The notes beneath the pieces are model-generated. The model had not been told where the DNA came from, searched no databases, and was given only the letters and a program-made list of their open reading frames with translations. Below are positions 1 through 8,653 of a stretch of 40,426 nt of DNA, one piece after another. The stretch is from Rickettsiales bacterium (GTDB taxonomy: Bacteria > Pseudomonadota > Alphaproteobacteria > Rickettsiales > UBA1997): contig JALQXY010000035.1 in the NCBI GenBank assembly GCA_023262945.1, positions 1 to 40,426 of the forward strand. The letters are read 5' to 3'. How positions within the stretch are numbered: position 1 is the stretch's first letter; every line of letters starts with the position of its first letter. Both the position numbers and the translations under genes were made by a program.

Positions 1-166
1 TATCGGACGATGGAGGGTAGACTCTAGAATGCATACCAACAATAATGTAGTCCTTTATAGACCCATTAAAAAATACCATCCCACTCCAGAACCTTCGAAA
101 TCGAAAGCAATGATGATACACACGGAGAACCACTTGTTAGGAGGTTCTCTTGAAATTTATCGTTAG
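1..166 (+). other. Unassigned left-edge segment, open frame entering the window
   Basis: One plus-strand frame is open from base 2 to a TAG at 164-166 (about 54 codons, first ATG at 29). The predicted peptide matches no family I recognise. About 40% of its third codon positions are G or C, much more than in the real genes here, which argues against ordinary coding. A 7-bp hairpin, GAGAACC at 125-131 with GGTTCTC at 143-149, lies near its end. It could be the end of a gene or RNA from outside the window; I tried to fit 5S rRNA and tmRNA and neither worked. Confidence 0.2.
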
Positions 167-207
167 TAAAAGCAAAATAAATTTAAAAGTAAAAATTATT
201 TAAAATT

Positions 208-774
208 TTAACTTTTTATTTTTTTTGTTAATTCTGCAACTCTTTTACCTAAAAGCTCTGCTGTTTTAAGGTCGCCAATTGGCGGCGTAATATCTGGAGA
301 TTCATTTTCTGACTGAGCCATAGCGCCTAAAAAAGAGCCAATTCTATTTATCGCTTCAAAATGAGCTGGCTTTCCATCTGGAGATTGATTCATTTCGCCA
401 AGTCCAACCCATATCATGCTGTGCTGCATAGCAAAAATAGACATTTGAACTAAAGTATTTAACTTATCTCCACTCATGCTATGAGAATTGGTAAAACCAG
501 CAGCAACTTTATTTTTCCATTGCTGATTAAACCATAATTTAGCACTAGCATCCATAAAAGATTTAAAAGGAGCAGAAACTGACCCCATATAAGTTGGAGA
601 GCCAAAAATTATAGCATCATAATCATTAAGTTGTTCTAAATTATCCATTATTTCGTCAACCTTAAATAAATCAGCCACTACATCTTTAACGCTATTAGCG
701 CCAATTTGAACATGTTTTGCTTGTTTTTCTGTATGGCCAAAACCACTATGATAAGCTATCGCTACTTTTGTCAT
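208..774 (-). CDS. Flavodoxin-family / WrbA-like NAD(P)H-dependent FMN oxidoreductase
   Basis: A 188-aa cytoplasmic flavodoxin-fold protein, probably binding FMN and reducing quinones or related acceptors with NAD(P)H. The N-terminal strand runs straight into the FMN phosphate-binding loop HSGFGHT (residues 9-15), and GSPTYMGS (58-65) is the second isoalloxazine-contacting loop typical of WrbA-like proteins. The central SHSMSGDKLNT segment (about 98-107) is common in bacterial proteins annotated only as flavodoxin family. The length fits WrbA (about 190-200 aa), but the match is to the broader family, so I give no symbol. It lies 47 bp downstream of rsmI on the same strand and could be cotranscribed. 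The ATG start directly precedes the first beta strand. The fold is fairly certain; the substrate is unknown. Confidence 0.8.
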   Translation of the reverse strand: MTKVAIAYHSGFGHTEKQAKHVQIGANSVKDVVADLFKVDEIMDNLEQLNDYDAIIFGSPTYMGSVSAPFKSFMDASAKLWFNQQWKNKVAAGFTNSHSMSGDKLNTLVQMSIFAMQHSMIWVGLGEMNQSPDGKPAHFEAINRIGSFLGAMAQSENESPDITPPIGDLKTAELLGKRVAELTKKIKS

Positions 775-821
775 ATGTTATCAATTAATTAATTATTTAT
801 CTAAAAAAATATACCAAAAAA

Positions 822-1691
822 CTATTTAATAATTTTTAAAGCTTCTTGATAAATCTCTTTTTTATTAATGCTATAAATTTCTGTTATATTTTTTACAATA
901 TCTTTTAGGCTAAAGTTTTTGCTATAAAGTTTTTTGATCTCTTTAATCAATTGCTCTTTTGATAGTTTTTCTTGATTTTTTTCTGGCTTTTCTACAATAA
1001 CAACAAATTCTCCTTTTAATTTTTGTTTTTGCTCGCTAAAAAAGCCAATTAAATTGCTAATCGTATCATTGCAAAATTCTTCATGTATTTTACTTATTTC
1101 GCGAGCAATGCAGCAATTTCTATTGCCGATTATTTTGTAAATTTCATCCAAATGTTTTATTAGATTGCGCGCAGATTCAAAAAAGACAAAACTATTATTG
1201 ATATTATTTGTAATAATATTTTGCCTTTTTGATTTAAGATTTGGTAAAAATCCTAAAAAAGTAAAATTATCACAAGCAAGGCCACAGCATGATATAGCTG
1301 CAGTTAATGAAGATGCGCCAGCAATAGGAATTATTTTTTGCTGCTGAAGCCTTAAAAAGCTAATTAATTTATATCCGGGATCAGAAATTAGCGGCGTTCC
1401 GGCGTCGCTAATTAATGCTACAGATTTTTTTGATTGCAACAAATTAAGAATTTTTTGTCTTTGATGAGCATTTGAGTGATCATTGTAAGTATTAATTTTA
1501 CTACTATCAATATTATAAAATTTTAGAAGATTATAAGAATTCTTAGGATTTTCACACAATATAACATCACAATTACTTAATATCTCAATGGCACGATATG
1601 TGATATCAGACAAATTACCAATTGGAGTTGCTACCACATAAAGAGCATTTTCTATTTTTATTATTTTAGACGTTTTTTTTTGTTGAGTCAT
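822..1691 (-). CDS. rsmI: 16S rRNA (cytidine(1402)-2'-O)-methyltransferase RsmI
   Basis: A SAM-dependent methyltransferase of the tetrapyrrole-methylase fold that 2'-O-methylates C1402 in the decoding centre of 16S rRNA. Diagnostic motifs are ATPIGNLSD (residues 21-29), SDAGTPLISDPG (95-106, the SAM-binding loop), IPIAGASSLTAA (121-132) and FLGFLP (145-150). The length of 289 aa is normal. The lysine-rich N-terminus (about 15 residues before the core) looks like a small extension. It is divergent from the LpoA-like gene, an arrangement also seen in E. coli (rsmI/lpoA), which supports both calls. A hairpin repeat (1822-1886) sits in the shared upstream gap. Confidence 0.95.
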   Translation of the reverse strand: MTQQKKTSKIIKIENALYVVATPIGNLSDITYRAIEILSNCDVILCENPKNSYNLLKFYNIDSSKINTYNDHSNAHQRQKILNLLQSKKSVALISDAGTPLISDPGYKLISFLRLQQQKIIPIAGASSLTAAISCCGLACDNFTFLGFLPNLKSKRQNIITNNINNSFVFFESARNLIKHLDEIYKIIGNRNCCIAREISKIHEEFCNDTISNLIGFFSEQKQKLKGEFVVIVEKPEKNQEKLSKEQLIKEIKKLYSKNFSLKDIVKNITEIYSINKKEIYQEALKIIK

Positions 1692-1821
1692 AAATTATAA
1701 AGTTATCAAATATTAATAAAATTTTTGAGATAAATTTAATGATTTTTAATATAAAATTAATAGTTTTAGCATTATTTTAATAATCAAAATTCCATCTAAA
1801 AATTATAAATCAATTATGTAA

Positions 1822-1886
1822 TACCAAATCTCATCTTTAAATAAAATTATATTTTGCTATATTTTATTTAAAGATGAGATTTGCTA
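1822..1886. repeat. Short TACCAA-bounded hairpin repeat (copy 1)
   Basis: A near-perfect inverted repeat of about 65 bp. The left arm begins TACCAAATCTCATCTTTAAA, and the right arm is its reverse complement with one difference in the outer 26 bp (TTTGCTA instead of TTTGGTA). The loop is about 13 nt. It lies between divergent rsmI and the LpoA-like gene, about 50 bp before the latter's ATG. The outermost bases are TA at both ends, consistent with a TA target duplication. It is one of eight related elements in the window. Confidence 0.85.
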
Positions 1887-1935
1887 TAAATCTTTTATAA
1901 TTGCAAATAACGATAAAATTTTTAAAAATTTATAA

Positions 1936-3234
1936 ATGAAAAAATTATCAATAATTCTTATATTAATAATAGTCGGATCTTGTAATATTGGCAGCAAAGG
2001 AGTTAAATTAATATCGGCTTTTGATGAAAAAGGAAATGAAATAAATACCGCCAAACCTTCTCAGCAATTTCAATCATCTGACTTAGATACCATTACTCCT
2101 TACAAAAAAAAGACTAAAGTTGCGCTTTTTTTTCCAATGACGGGTAAGTATAAATCTTTAGGACAAAGTCTTTTTAATTCTGCAGTATTATCATTATTTG
2201 AAAATGATATCAATGAAAATTTAGAATTAATATTAATTGATAGCAAAGAATCCCCTTTGGAAGCCAAAGAGCAATTTAAAAAAATAATAGATCAAGATAT
2301 TAAAATAGTAATTGGCCCAGTTTTTAGTAGTCAAGCCGAAGTAATCGCTGACGAGGCAATTAAACATGAAATTGTTGTAATTTCACTATCTAATAATCGT
2401 AAATTATTAGATAATATTGACGAATTTGGCGGTGTATTTTTATCAGGAATGATGCCAGAAGCACAAATTGATAAGATTGTTAGCTATGCTTTAAGTCGTG
2501 GTAAGAATAGCTTTGCTGTAATAGCTCCTAACAATAAATATGGTATCGCTGTTAGCTCATTATATAAAAAATTAGTCAAAGATCGTAATGGAACATTTGT
2601 TACTTCAGAACTTTATTCACCAAATGGCAAAGGTATTGAAAATGCTGTTTATCGTGCTATTAACGCTTTTAGTGTACCTTCTAGCATGGCCGAAGGTGGC
2701 GGAAACAAGCTAGAAGAAGATTTTGTTGTATCCAAAGAAGACAAGACATATGCTAGTATTATTTTGATACCAGAAGCGGGTAAAAACTTATCAAAAATCG
2801 TTAGATTGCTTGATAAAGAAAATATAGATGAAAGAGAATATCAGATCATTGGCACTAATCAATGGGATGACCTTTCCACTCTTAGCGACCCTTATCTTAT
2901 TAACTCTTGGTTTGTAGCGCCAGATCCTGATAAATTTAAAGATTTTGAAAGATTTTATTATCAATCATATAATAAATTTCCACCTCGCATTTCATCAATA
3001 GTTTATGACTCGGTATTATCGATAATAAAAACGGTACAGAAATCAAGAAAAATAAATCCTCAAGTAAAAGATTTTGTTGAATATACAGATAAATATAACG
3101 GTTTTATGGGGGTTGATGGCTTATTTCGCTATATTGGTAATGGGGCAGTGCAAAGAAATCTTGCTGTATTAAAAGTGGGAAAAGGTAAATTTGAAATGAT
3201 TGAAAAACCAACTAAAGATTTTTTATTATATTAA
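1936..3234 (+). CDS. LppC/LpoA-like outer-membrane lipoprotein, penicillin-binding protein activator family
   Basis: A 432-aa exported protein. The N-terminus has a short hydrophobic signal and a lipobox (VGSC, Cys16), so it is probably a lipoprotein. From about residue 61 (KVALFFPMTGKYKSLG) to the end it has a type-I periplasmic-binding-protein fold, as in the C-terminal domain of LpoA, which activates PBP1A. Like other alphaproteobacterial members it appears to lack the long N-terminal TPR domain of enteric LpoA. Position divergent from rsmI supports the assignment. It is the first gene of a run continuing 3 bp later with ispG. No Shine-Dalgarno precedes the ATG. Family membership is fairly certain; PBP activation is inferred from the family and an amino-acid-binding role cannot be excluded. 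Confidence 0.8.
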   Translation: MKKLSIILILIIVGSCNIGSKGVKLISAFDEKGNEINTAKPSQQFQSSDLDTITPYKKKTKVALFFPMTGKYKSLGQSLFNSAVLSLFENDINENLELILIDSKESPLEAKEQFKKIIDQDIKIVIGPVFSSQAEVIADEAIKHEIVVISLSNNRKLLDNIDEFGGVFLSGMMPEAQIDKIVSYALSRGKNSFAVIAPNNKYGIAVSSLYKKLVKDRNGTFVTSELYSPNGKGIENAVYRAINAFSVPSSMAEGGGNKLEEDFVVSKEDKTYASIILIPEAGKNLSKIVRLLDKENIDEREYQIIGTNQWDDLSTLSDPYLINSWFVAPDPDKFKDFERFYYQSYNKFPPRISSIVYDSVLSIIKTVQKSRKINPQVKDFVEYTDKYNGFMGVDGLFRYIGNGAVQRNLAVLKVGKGKFEMIEKPTKDFLLY

Positions 3235-3237
3235 AAA

Positions 3238-4344
3238 ATGTATAATCAAATTAGACCATATCGTATAATCAATAGACGAAATTCTAAAAAAATATTTATT
3301 GGCAATGTTGCTATTGGAGGCGATGCGCCAATTGCTGTACAGTCAATGACAAATACTGCAACCACAGATATACAAAAAACCATAGCGCAAGTTTCTCAAT
3401 GCGCAGAAGCAGGGGCAGAATTGATGCGTATCTCGGTACCAGATCAAGAATCAACTTTAGCGCTAAAAAAAATTATTCCACATTGCGAAGTACCTATTAT
3501 TGCTGATATACATTTTCATTATCGTCGCGCCATTGAAGCTGCCATGGCAGGAGCAAAATGCCTAAGAATAAACCCTGGCAATATTGGTTCAAATGAAAAA
3601 ATAAAAGAAGTTATCAAGGCTGCAAAAGATTATGGCTGCGCTATTAGAATTGGCGTCAATGGAGGATCTTTAGAAAGCGATTTACTGGAAAAATACAAAA
3701 CTCCAACTCCAGAAGCTCTAGCTGAATCAGCCAGTCGTCATATTAAAATTTTAGAAGATAATGATTTCTTTGAATTTAAAATTAGCGTTAAAGCTTCCGA
3801 TGTTTTTCTAGCTGTTTCGGCTTATGAAATTATAGCCAAACAATATAATTATCCATTGCATATAGGTATTACTGAAGCCGGAGGTCTTGGTATTGGAGTA
3901 GTAAGATCTGCAATTGGCTTAGGAAATCTATTATGGCGAGGCATTGGCGATACTATGCGCGTATCTTTATCGGCAGATCCTGTTGAAGAGATAAAAACTG
4001 CTTATCAAATATTAAAGACCTTAGGAATTAGAAGTCGTGGCGTTGATCTTATATCATGTCCATCTTGCGCAAGACAAGCTTTTGATGTAGTAAAAACTGT
4101 CGCAGAAGTTGAAAAAAGAATCTCGCACATCAAAAAACCATTATCTGTATCAATTTTAGGTTGCGTTGTAAATGGATTAGGAGAGGCAGCTCATACACAA
4201 ATCGGTATAACTGGTGGTGGAGCAGGGCGTCATAATGTTTATATAGATGGAAAACCAAATCACAAAGTAGAAAGCAAGGATCTAGTTAATCACATTGTTA
4301 AGCTTATAGAAGAAAAAGTGGCACAGCAAGATGAAAATCAATAA
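3238..4344 (+). CDS. ispG: 4-hydroxy-3-methylbut-2-enyl diphosphate synthase IspG
   Basis: The penultimate enzyme of the MEP isoprenoid pathway, reducing MEcPP to HMBPP with a [4Fe-4S] cluster. The TIM-barrel half carries VQSMTNTATTD (about 34-44) and the ADIHFHYRRAIEA segment near residue 90. The cluster cysteines are in SCPSC (about 274 and 277) and GCVVNGLGE (about 309), with the cluster-ligating Glu in the same motif. At 368 aa it is the short bacterial form without the plant-type insert. The start is 3 bp after the lipoprotein stop, and the 3' end overlaps the next gene by 14 bp, so translation is probably coupled. The organism presumably makes isoprenoids (undecaprenol, quinone tails) by the MEP route. 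Confidence 0.97.
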   Translation: MYNQIRPYRIINRRNSKKIFIGNVAIGGDAPIAVQSMTNTATTDIQKTIAQVSQCAEAGAELMRISVPDQESTLALKKIIPHCEVPIIADIHFHYRRAIEAAMAGAKCLRINPGNIGSNEKIKEVIKAAKDYGCAIRIGVNGGSLESDLLEKYKTPTPEALAESASRHIKILEDNDFFEFKISVKASDVFLAVSAYEIIAKQYNYPLHIGITEAGGLGIGVVRSAIGLGNLLWRGIGDTMRVSLSADPVEEIKTAYQILKTLGIRSRGVDLISCPSCARQAFDVVKTVAEVEKRISHIKKPLSVSILGCVVNGLGEAAHTQIGITGGGAGRHNVYIDGKPNHKVESKDLVNHIVKLIEEKVAQQDENQ

Positions 4345-5098
4345 AAATTTAGTAATTAATAACTTCTCAAAAAATAGTAAAAATTATCAAGAAAATGCTA
4401 ATATTCAAAAAGATGCAAGTAAAAATCTAATAAAGTTATTATTAGATAAATTTAATAATAAATTTTACAAAACTCTTGATCTTGGCTGCGGAATTGGGTT
4501 TTTAACGCAAATAGTTAAAGATAAATCAAATTTTGATAAAATAATTAATTTTGATATTTCTTGTAACATGCTAGAAATAAATCAATCAATCAATAATCAA
4601 AATTTATTCGTAAAAGGTGATATGGATTTTTTACCATTTAGAAATGACAGTTTTGATCTAATATTTTCATCATTTTCTATGCAATGGTCACAAAATATTG
4701 ATTTTGTGATAAATAAATTATCAAATTTATTAAAAAGGGAAGGGGTTGTTGCTATCGCTTTACCTAATAATGAAAGTTTATCAAGATTAAAAGCAGTATC
4801 TAAGGATTCTGGTTGTGATTTTTATTTTAAAAAAATGCCACAACATAAATATATTGCTCAAATTATGAATAATTGTAATTTGCAAATAATTAAAGAATTA
4901 AATGTCAAATCTTATCAAGAATTTTTAAATCCTTTGCAAGCAATAAAAAGTATAAAAAAAATTGGAGCAAATTATAGCAATTCACGAAAGATTATAAAAA
5001 AAGAAAAATTAAATAAATTTATGAATTACAATAATAATCTTGAATTTTTTTTACTAAATTGGCATATTTCTTACTTTCTTGCTAAAAAAAATAATTAA
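4331..5098 (+). CDS. bioC: BioC-like malonyl-[ACP] O-methyltransferase
   Basis: A 255-aa class I SAM-dependent methyltransferase. SAM motif I is LDLGCGIGF (residues 49-57), followed by an acidic residue after the next strand (FDISCNML, 74-81) and a motif near GDMDFLPF (96-103). Two features point to BioC rather than a generic methyltransferase: MQWSQN (117-122), and the C-terminal LNPLQAIKSIKKIGAN stretch (199-214), which matches the 'DALSAMRSLKGIGA' region of BioC. BioC methylates malonyl-ACP to prime pimelate synthesis for biotin. No other bio genes are in view. The start overlaps ispG by 14 bp. The BioC assignment is likely, not proven. Confidence 0.7.
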   Translation: MKINKNLVINNFSKNSKNYQENANIQKDASKNLIKLLLDKFNNKFYKTLDLGCGIGFLTQIVKDKSNFDKIINFDISCNMLEINQSINNQNLFVKGDMDFLPFRNDSFDLIFSSFSMQWSQNIDFVINKLSNLLKREGVVAIALPNNESLSRLKAVSKDSGCDFYFKKMPQHKYIAQIMNNCNLQIIKELNVKSYQEFLNPLQAIKSIKKIGANYSNSRKIIKKEKLNKFMNYNNNLEFFLLNWHISYFLAKKNN

Positions 5099-5107
5099 AA
5101 ACAAATA

Positions 5108-5518
5108 ATGTTTAATTTTATTAAGAAAAACCTTCGACAAGTAAACAAAAAAAAGGAATCTAACAGCGGAATCAATAGATTTTCCAATATCATAAATCAA
5201 GGCCTTGCTTCTATAAAAAATGAAATTGAAATTATTAAATATAAAAGCAAAGATTTAAAAGAGACTAACTACAATCTAGCTTTAACTCATATAAAAAAAG
5301 GCAATTATGGTGAAGCTGCTTTTCGATTCTGGTTAATGACTAAATTTTGGCCAGACTTCTATGAAGCCTATTATAAAAGAGCTTATTGCTTATATCTTAA
5401 TAACAAAATAAAAAAGGCTAAAATTGAATTACAAGATTTTATCAAAAAAGATACGCCTTATAGAAATAGCGCTATATTGCTACTTTCTAAAATAAGCAAT
5501 ATAAGAAAAAATATATAA
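5108..5518 (+). CDS. Small TPR-repeat protein of unknown function
   Basis: A 136-aa protein with a basic, lysine-rich N-terminal third and a C-terminal helical part that reads as one or two tetratricopeptide-like repeats (roughly residues 56-122: NLALTHIKKGNYGEAAFRFW, then AYYKRAYCLYLNNKIKKAKI). The alternating small and aromatic residues fit TPR helix packing. No signal peptide or membrane segment is seen, so it is probably cytoplasmic. Its stop overlaps the mlaA start by one base (TAATG), so the two are translationally coupled. A role beside the lipid-transport genes is inferred from position only. Confidence 0.65.
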   Translation: MFNFIKKNLRQVNKKKESNSGINRFSNIINQGLASIKNEIEIIKYKSKDLKETNYNLALTHIKKGNYGEAAFRFWLMTKFWPDFYEAYYKRAYCLYLNNKIKKAKIELQDFIKKDTPYRNSAILLLSKISNIRKNI

Positions 5519-6330
5519 TGCAAAATTCTATCTTTAAATTGTTAAATATTATCTCTTGTGCAATTTTATTGTTTATAATTGCAACATTTAGCGCACAAGC
5601 TCAAAATGCACAAATTAACTATAAAATCGAAGATAACGAATTTTCTGATATTGATCTATCTGAAGATTATTTTGAAATTGATATCAAAAGCAAAAATAAT
5701 CAAGCCAGCGACCCTTTTGAAAAAATAAATCGTAAGATTTTTACTTTTAACGATTATATTGATCGTTATTTTCTTGAACATATCGCCAAAGGATATCGCA
5801 AATATTTGCCAAAAATATTTCGTAATGTAATTAGAAATTTTATCACCAATATCTCCTTACCCTTATCAATTACCAACTCTTTATTGCAAGGTAAAGTTGA
5901 AAATAGTTTATCCAGTAGCTCGGCATTTCTTATAAATACAACAATTGGCATTGGCGGCTTATTTGACATTGCAAATAATAAAGGTATTAAATATAATAGA
6001 GAAGATTTTGGTCAAACTTTAGGTCGTTATGGATTTCCAAATGGACCATATTTAATGCTACCTTTGTTTGGGCCTAGCAATTTACGTGACTTTAGCGGAT
6101 GGGTCATAAACAAATCAATCGATCCTTTTAATTTAAATTTGTTAAGAATTGGTGGTGATTATAACATTATCTCCAACAACTTACGAAGCTCTTTCTCGTC
6201 AATATCAGTAATTGATGGTAGAGAAAGTTTGATTAAAATAATCGAAGATTTAAGATCTGATTCCTTTGACCCTTATTCAACAATTAAAAGCGCTTATACT
6301 CAAAGAAGAAATAGCGAAATATTGAAATAA
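5518..6330 (+). CDS. mlaA: MlaA/VacJ-family outer-membrane lipid asymmetry protein
   Basis: The outer-membrane component of the Mla retrograde phospholipid transport system. Residues 1-28 form a signal peptide with an AQA signal-peptidase-I site. The MlaA domain begins DPFEKINR (65-72) and continues through SLPLSITNSLLQGK, the FGQTLGRYG motif (about 162-170) and LPLFGPSNLRD (about 178-188). The length of 270 aa is normal. Unlike E. coli MlaA I see no proper lipobox: the only N-terminal cysteine (14) is inside the hydrophobic core. Either this is a non-lipidated form or the start is unusual. mlaC follows 5 bp downstream. The MlaFEDB inner-membrane complex is not in the window. Confidence 0.9.
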   Translation: MQNSIFKLLNIISCAILLFIIATFSAQAQNAQINYKIEDNEFSDIDLSEDYFEIDIKSKNNQASDPFEKINRKIFTFNDYIDRYFLEHIAKGYRKYLPKIFRNVIRNFITNISLPLSITNSLLQGKVENSLSSSSAFLINTTIGIGGLFDIANNKGIKYNREDFGQTLGRYGFPNGPYLMLPLFGPSNLRDFSGWVINKSIDPFNLNLLRIGGDYNIISNNLRSSFSSISVIDGRESLIKIIEDLRSDSFDPYSTIKSAYTQRRNSEILK

Positions 6331-6335
6331 ATCAC

Positions 6336-6953
6336 ATGAAATTATTAACATATATATTAATATTTTTATTTTTTAGCAACACCTCTTTAGCTTTTGATGT
6401 CAGCACAGAAAAGAAGGAAGCAAGAGATTTTATAAACAATATTGGACAACAAATTATCGCCATCTCTAAAGCTGAATATAGTAAATCACAAAAAATAAAT
6501 GAAATCATCGATATTGTTGATAAATCAATAAATTCAAACTGGATATCACATTTTGTTTTAGGTATTCATTATCGAAATTCAACTCCACAACAGCAAAAGA
6601 AATTTACCGAACTATATCGCCAATTTATGATCAATACCTACTCTCCTAAATTTAAAGATTACGATGGAGAAATATTTGAAGTTTTAGAGGTAATACCCAA
6701 AACAAAAACTTATCTAGTTAAAACAAATTTTATAGCAGCAAAATCTAATACAAAGATATTAGTAGATTTTCGTGTTAAAAAAAATAATGATAAATTTTTG
6801 GTATTAGATATTGTAACCGAAGGTATTAGTTTAATTGAAACGCAAAGATCAGAATTTAATTCAGTTATATCTCAGCAAGGAATGGATAGTTTTTTGATAA
6901 ATCTTGAGAACAAAATTAATAAATTGATTCAAGCTAACAATGCATCAAAGTAA
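6336..6953 (+). CDS. mlaC: MlaC-family periplasmic phospholipid-binding protein
   Basis: A 205-aa periplasmic lipid carrier of the MlaC/Ttg2D family, shuttling phospholipid between outer-membrane MlaA and the inner-membrane Mla complex. The signal peptide runs to about residue 19 (TSLA). The mature part has the family pattern: FINNIGQQII near the start, a central 'HYRNSTPQQQKKFTELYRQF' type segment (about 83-102, the 'W...TPEQRQEFVxAF' equivalent), and the beta-rich C-terminal half with KTNFIAAKSNTKILVDFRV. It lies directly after mlaA, as in many alphaproteobacteria, and overlaps dnaB by 14 bp. Confidence 0.87.
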   Translation: MKLLTYILIFLFFSNTSLAFDVSTEKKEARDFINNIGQQIIAISKAEYSKSQKINEIIDIVDKSINSNWISHFVLGIHYRNSTPQQQKKFTELYRQFMINTYSPKFKDYDGEIFEVLEVIPKTKTYLVKTNFIAAKSNTKILVDFRVKKNNDKFLVLDIVTEGISLIETQRSEFNSVISQQGMDSFLINLENKINKLIQANNASK

Positions 6954-8406
6954 CTTCTTATTACCAGATAATCAAAATCAAATTAACACAAGACAAGAAT
7001 TGTACAATATAGAGGCAGAGCAGGTTGTTCTTGGTACGATAATTCTTAACAATCAATATCTTAATAGAGTTTCAGAATTTCTCCTATCTAGGCATTTCTA
7101 TGAACCAGCACATCAAAAAATATATGAACAAATCTTTCATAGCGTAGAAAAATCAAATATTATTGCTAATCAAATAACTCTTAAACAATTTTGTGATTCT
7201 GAAGAATCAATAAAATCTATCGGTGGATCAAATTATTTAGCTAATCTTTTATCTAGAGCATCGGCAATAGTTGATATAGCAAATTATGGAAGAATCATTC
7301 ATGATTTAGCTCTTAAAAGAGAATTAGTGGTAATTGGAGAAGATATAGTGAATCAAGCCAATAAATTAAATGATAGAAGCACTGCAGAAGAGCAAATAGA
7401 AATGGCAGAAACAAGACTTTTTCAATTAGCTTCTGATGATTCTTCTTCACGTAGTGATTTTCAAAATATATCAATCTCTTTAAAACAAACACTTGATAAA
7501 ACATTAATTGCTAGAACTCGCGATAGTCATATTAGCGGCGTTTCCACTGGACTCGTTGATTTAGATAAAATATTAGGCGGTATGCAAGAATCGGATCTTA
7601 TAATACTAGCTGGCAGACCTTCAATGGGTAAAACTGCTTTAGGGATTAATCTTGCTGTAAATAGTTGCAAATATCTGAATCAAGATATTTCGGATAAAGC
7701 AAAGCAAAAAGCTGTTGGTTTTTTTTCATTAGAAATGTCGGCAGATCAACTTTCGGCTCGTATCTTGTCAATGGAATGCAGTATTAATGCTACAAAATTT
7801 CGTAGCGGACAACTCAGCGAAGCAGAGTGGGAAGCTATAGCTTTAAGATCGGCAGAAATATCGAGATTACCATTTTTTATTGATGATACACCAGCTTTAT
7901 CAATATCAGCTATTAGAACTAGAGCCAGAAGAATGGTACGTAAACACAATCTATCTTTTTTGATTATTGATTATTTACAATTAATTCGCGGCGTTTCTTC
8001 TAGATCTAATGATAGTCGCGTTCAAGAGGTATCAGAAATAACTCAAGGCTTAAAAGCTATTGCTAAAGAATTTAATATACCCGTTTTAGCACTGTCTCAG
8101 TTATCTCGCGCAGTTGAACAAAGAGAAGATAAAAGACCTCAATTATCTGATTTAAGAGAATCTGGATCAATTGAACAAGACGCCGATGTAGTGGCTTTTA
8201 TTTATCGTGATAGCTATTATCACGAAAGAAAAAGACCTCCTGAAAGTGAAGGAGAAAAATTTCAACAATGGAGCTCGAGAATGCAAGAAATAGCTCATAC
8301 AACTGAAGTAATAATTGCTAAGCAAAGAAATGGCCCAGTTGGTAATGTTGATTTATTTTTTGACGCCGAATTTACTAGATTCGCCAATTTAGATACAAAA
8401 CATTAA
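6940..8406 (+). CDS. dnaB: Replicative DNA helicase DnaB
   Basis: The hexameric RecA-fold helicase that unwinds DNA at the replication fork. The N-terminal primase-interaction domain spans about residues 20-125 (NIEAEQVVLGTIIL at the start). The RecA domain carries Walker A GRPSMGKTA (about 225-233), Walker B LIIDYLQLI (about 343-351), ALSQLSRAVEQRED, and the DLRESGSIEQDADVV arginine-finger region near residue 410. The length of 488 aa is full and no intein interrupts it. The start overlaps mlaC by 14 bp and has no Shine-Dalgarno, so expression probably depends on reinitiation from the upstream envelope genes. Confidence 0.97.
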   Translation: MHQSNFLLPDNQNQINTRQELYNIEAEQVVLGTIILNNQYLNRVSEFLLSRHFYEPAHQKIYEQIFHSVEKSNIIANQITLKQFCDSEESIKSIGGSNYLANLLSRASAIVDIANYGRIIHDLALKRELVVIGEDIVNQANKLNDRSTAEEQIEMAETRLFQLASDDSSSRSDFQNISISLKQTLDKTLIARTRDSHISGVSTGLVDLDKILGGMQESDLIILAGRPSMGKTALGINLAVNSCKYLNQDISDKAKQKAVGFFSLEMSADQLSARILSMECSINATKFRSGQLSEAEWEAIALRSAEISRLPFFIDDTPALSISAIRTRARRMVRKHNLSFLIIDYLQLIRGVSSRSNDSRVQEVSEITQGLKAIAKEFNIPVLALSQLSRAVEQREDKRPQLSDLRESGSIEQDADVVAFIYRDSYYHERKRPPESEGEKFQQWSSRMQEIAHTTEVIIAKQRNGPVGNVDLFFDAEFTRFANLDTKH

Positions 8407-8494
8407 ATCCAAATAGAAAGCAATAAGAAAAAATAAACAATTTTAGCTAAAACTCTCAAAATCAACCTCCTCCTCTTTCTCTTATTTTATTTTA

Positions 8495-8510
8495 CATAAT
8501 ATATATTATG
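8495..8510. promoter_or_regulatory. Perfect 16-bp AT palindrome
   Basis: CATAATATATATTATG reads the same on both strands. It lies between dnaB and the large unknown gene, about 145 bp before the latter's ATG. It could be an operator, but a short all-AT palindrome is not rare in sequence of this composition. Confidence 0.25.
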
Positions 8511-8653
8511 AGATTAAAGCAATATAATAAGATGCTGCAAAATAACAATTGCAAAATTAAATTGATCTTAAATGCTTAGTGGTTTTTAAAAAGTTTTTTA
8601 TATAGATAGATATAAAATTGCTATAAACCGACCAAACATCTCACTAATTATCC

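Noticed and set aside
60..150. Possible 5S rRNA (ATCCCA...GAAC...GATGATAC spacing)
   Set aside because: Only scattered matches to the loop B and helix IV consensus; the would-be helix III instead forms a different TTCG-AAAT-CGAA hairpin, and no helix I could be built.
810..835. Additional TACCAA repeat copy next to rsmI
   Set aside because: The string TACCAAAAAACT occurs but has no inverted partner nearby.
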